DNA of 7,862 bases, taken from positions 1 through 7,862 of the forward strand of contig JAEWZB010000047.1 in NCBI GenBank assembly GCA_023395515.1, in the 5' to 3' direction. The position numbers and the translations under genes are program-made. Positions 6,901-7,862 of this stretch are shown here, in pieces; position 1 is the stretch's first letter, and every line of letters begins with the position of its first letter. Under the pieces are notes generated by a model, which saw only the letters and a list, made by a program, of their open reading frames with translations, did not search any database and was not told the origin of the DNA. The DNA comes from Bacillota bacterium. GTDB taxonomy: Bacteria; Bacillota; Syntrophomonadia; Syntrophomonadales; Syntrophomonadaceae.

Positions 6901-7379
6901 GTCTTGTCACTCCTATTGGCATCAATATGTTTACCCCGGCGTGCAGACCCACGCCTGATATCAATATCCAAGTTTTTTAATGACTCATACACCTGCTCTA
7001 CTTCTTCCCGTGCTCTTTTTCGGGTATCATCATCACAATCAAGTTGCTGAAATACGGTATCAACTGCTTTCGCATAATCACCTTTAGCAGCTTTATTTAA
7101 TTGGATCCAGTTAATACCGGAAAAAAGTTCCGCAATACGTTCATCCCAAGGCAGCTTACCTTGCAGCATGAGTACAGCGATAATGGGGTAGCCTGGATAA
7201 CCTTGCCAATATGTCCCATTGTCATTGGCGGCATATACCGCTTCATTCCAGGAAACCATGTATTCTTTGGCCTTATTGGAGGATAAAATTACTGCATGTT
7301 CTGCCTCGAGGGTAACACGCCCATCCGCTATGGCACTATATGCTTCATATATTTTTTCCATCGGCGGCAGCTTTTGCAA
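6897..7379 (-). CDS. Conserved-looking 160-residue protein of unknown function
   Basis: I cannot name a family for this protein. It is soluble, with no signal peptide or membrane segment. The N-terminal half looks like a small mixed fold with the striking segment N-D-N-G-T-Y-W-Q-G-Y-P-G-Y-P-I-I (52-67) followed by A-V-L-M-L-Q-G-K-L-P (68-77). The C-terminal half is helical and charged, ending in a basic tail (R-R-G-S-A-R-R-G-K at 142-150). The start is TTG at 7377-7379. GAGGAGGGG at 7387-7395 is well spaced for it, a TGA two codons upstream in frame blocks any earlier start, and the ATG at residue 7 has no ribosome binding site. It is the first gene of the cassette and overlaps the DUF1848 gene by 4 bases (ATGA), so the two products are probably needed together. 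Confidence 0.85.
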   Translation of the reverse strand: MQKLPPMEKIYEAYSAIADGRVTLEAEHAVILSSNKAKEYMVSWNEAVYAANDNGTYWQGYPGYPIIAVLMLQGKLPWDERIAELFSGINWIQLNKAAKGDYAKAVDTVFQQLDCDDDTRKRAREEVEQVYESLKNLDIDIRRGSARRGKHIDANRSDKT

Positions 7380-7386
7380 CCATCAT

Positions 7387-7395
7387 CCCCTCCTC
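7387..7395 (-). promoter_or_regulatory. Strong ribosome binding site that fixes a TTG start
   Basis: The minus-strand GAGGAGGGG places its AGGAGG core 9 bases before the TTG at 7377-7379. Two ATG codons (7379-7384 region, other frame) fall too close to the site and open only a 13-codon frame, so the TTG is the supported start. Confidence 0.7.
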
Positions 7396-7445
7396 TTTCA
7401 TCATATATACCACGGGTTTTTTAACCTAATTGCAGTCTTACTTTT

Positions 7446-7454
7446 AGTATATCA
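7446..7454 (-). promoter_or_regulatory. Candidate extended -10 promoter for the unknown/DUF1848/AlkD cassette
   Basis: On the minus strand TG-A-TATACT is a good extended -10 element (TATACT at 7446-7451). It would start transcription near 7439 and give a leader of about 60 bases. The -35 region (around 7469-7474) does not resemble TTGACA, which extended -10 promoters can tolerate. The intrinsic terminator at 7562-7587 lies just upstream, so an independent promoter for this operon is expected here. Confidence 0.45.
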
Positions 7455-7561
7455 GCATTTTTTAAAATTTCTCGCCGTTTTCGGACATGCATTTATTAGG
7501 CCCAATATCTTAAATATCATGGACTCCCGCACCATATTTTTACCACACTTTCAGCCTCAAA
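7455..7561. other. Intergenic stretch with nothing recognised
   Basis: Between the terminator of the structured RNA and the candidate promoter there is AT-rich sequence with no supported gene. A 28-codon minus-strand frame (ATG near 7532, TGA just before the -10 element) lacks a ribosome binding site and I do not accept it. Confidence 0.35.
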
Positions 7562-7587
7562 TAAAAAAAGACAGCCTCAAGGCTGCC
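7562..7587 (-). terminator. Intrinsic terminator of the structured RNA
   Basis: Read on the minus strand, GGCAGCC (7581-7587) pairs with GGCTGTC (7570-7576) around a TTGA loop (7-bp stem with one G-U pair) and runs straight into seven U residues (7563-7569). This is a textbook Rho-independent terminator. It shows that a transcript arrives from the right and ends before the protein-coding cassette. No protein gene lies between it and the right edge, so the terminated product is the non-coding RNA. Confidence 0.9.
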
Positions 7588-7862
7588 GGAAGTCTGCTAT
7601 GCTCCCCTTTTAGTAGACATCTAAAGTTTGATTACACTGCGAAAAGGTATAATTCGTTAGTTGAATGTATAAATATTCCGTCGCTAGACTTCGCATGGGA
7701 AACACCATCCGCTCAGCTTTGAGCCGAAAGGGGTACCGGGCCAAATGCGCATCCGTGCTCAGTGGCCCTCTCGCCCATCCTTGGGCTCGCCCCCTTTCGA
7801 CTCTTCATCTTCGCGGGGTGTTTCTACCATACTACGTCCAAAGGCTCCTACATATTTATACA
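7588..7862 (-). ncRNA. Multi-branched structured non-coding RNA (5' end cut by the window edge)
   Basis: No open frame of quality exists here, but nested perfect stems do. P1: 7852-7862 with 7666-7676 (11 bp). P2: 7827-7830 with 7695-7698 and 7817-7824 with 7699-7706 (12 bp, one 2-base bulge). P3: 7791-7799 with 7725-7733 (9 bp). P4: 7782-7786 with 7773-7777, loop AGGA. P5: 7763-7768 with 7738-7743 (6 bp), tipped by a GCA/TGC pair with loop CGGA. P6: 7720-7724 with 7711-7715, loop AAGC. A further hairpin (7611-7618 with 7592-7599, one mismatch) precedes the terminator. The minus strand is chosen because of the terminator and because the unpaired segments are purine-rich (repeated GCGA, GAAG) on that strand. 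P1 reaches the window edge and could extend. The size suits large Firmicute RNA classes such as raiA, but I cannot match it to a named family by eye. An inverted-repeat mobile element is the main alternative. Confidence 0.75.
7592..7618 (-). other. Hairpin with AAAGGGG loop just before the terminator
   Basis: On the minus strand GTCTACTA and TAGCAGAC pair (8 positions, one A-C mismatch) around an 11-base loop AAAGGGGAGCA. The loop repeats the AAAGGGG found in the 5' strand of P3, so it could compete for the CCCCTTT strand. It lies 4 bases before the terminator stem. Confidence 0.5.

Noticed and set aside
7449..7534. 28-codon minus-strand frame beginning M-V-R-E-S-M
   Set aside because: It has no ribosome binding site, overlaps the candidate promoter and has no recognisable similarity.
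7219..7722. 167-codon plus-strand open frame spanning the operon start, promoter, terminator and RNA element
   Set aside because: It crosses a minus-strand gene start, an intergenic region, a terminator and part of the structured RNA. Its composition shows no protein-like signature.
7666..7862. Miniature inverted-repeat transposon with 11-bp terminal repeats
   Set aside because: The terminal repeats exist, but the inner stems are nested and ordered like an RNA, and a transcript terminator follows. I cannot see target-site duplication because the right end is at the window edge. It is kept as the main alternative, not as the call.
1..7862. CRISPR arrays, tRNA or rRNA genes, insertion sequences
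   Set aside because: I saw no regularly spaced direct repeats, no cloverleaf with a TTCGA-type arm, no rRNA signature and no transposase reading frame.

Overview
The window looks like part of a low-to-moderate GC, anaerobic, endospore-former-type Firmicute (Clostridia, Peptococcaceae-like, or a Negativicute). The reasons are strong AGGAGG-type ribosome binding sites with GTG and TTG starts, a PucR/CdaR-type regulator, two different molybdenum enzymes of the DMSO-reductase superfamily, and a DUF1848/AlkD pair of the kind common in these bacteria. This assignment is inferred from gene content; no marker gene is present. Every gene I accept lies on the minus strand, so transcription runs from right to left.

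From right to left: (1) 7562-7862 holds a non-coding, strongly structured RNA cut by the right edge. It has nested perfect stems, a second hairpin and a clean intrinsic terminator. (2) 7380-7561 is a short intergenic stretch with a plausible promoter. (3) 5271-7379 is a compact three-gene cassette: a 160-residue protein of unknown function (TTG start), a DUF1848 protein with a C-terminal CxxxCxxC motif, and an AlkD-like DNA glycosylase. The genes are joined by an ATGA overlap and a 1-base gap, so they are almost certainly one translation-coupled operon. (4) 1357-5214 is a second compact cassette: a molybdopterin catalytic subunit with no Tat signal, a DmsB-like protein with four [4Fe-4S] motifs, and a PucR/CdaR-type activator. 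These genes also overlap. Only 56 bases separate it from the AlkD gene and I see no terminator there, so read-through is possible. (5) 1163-1356 is a regulatory gap with two inverted repeats. One is a perfect 12-base-pair hairpin that can serve as a terminator for the regulator gene and also contains an 18-base Rex/CRP-FNR-like palindrome. (6) 1-1162 is the N-terminal 387 codons of a second, Tat-exported molybdopterin oxidoreductase, cut by the left edge.

How the parts may work together: the PucR-type protein, made from the same message as the cytoplasmic molybdoenzyme, is the natural candidate regulator for that pair and perhaps for the exported enzyme downstream. The substrates of both enzymes are unknown. 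The 160-residue protein/DUF1848/AlkD cassette suggests a nucleic-acid-related or cofactor-related job with an iron-sulfur or radical-SAM-like component. The least explained element is the structured RNA at the right edge, which displays three GGAUG motifs, two of them in apical loops.
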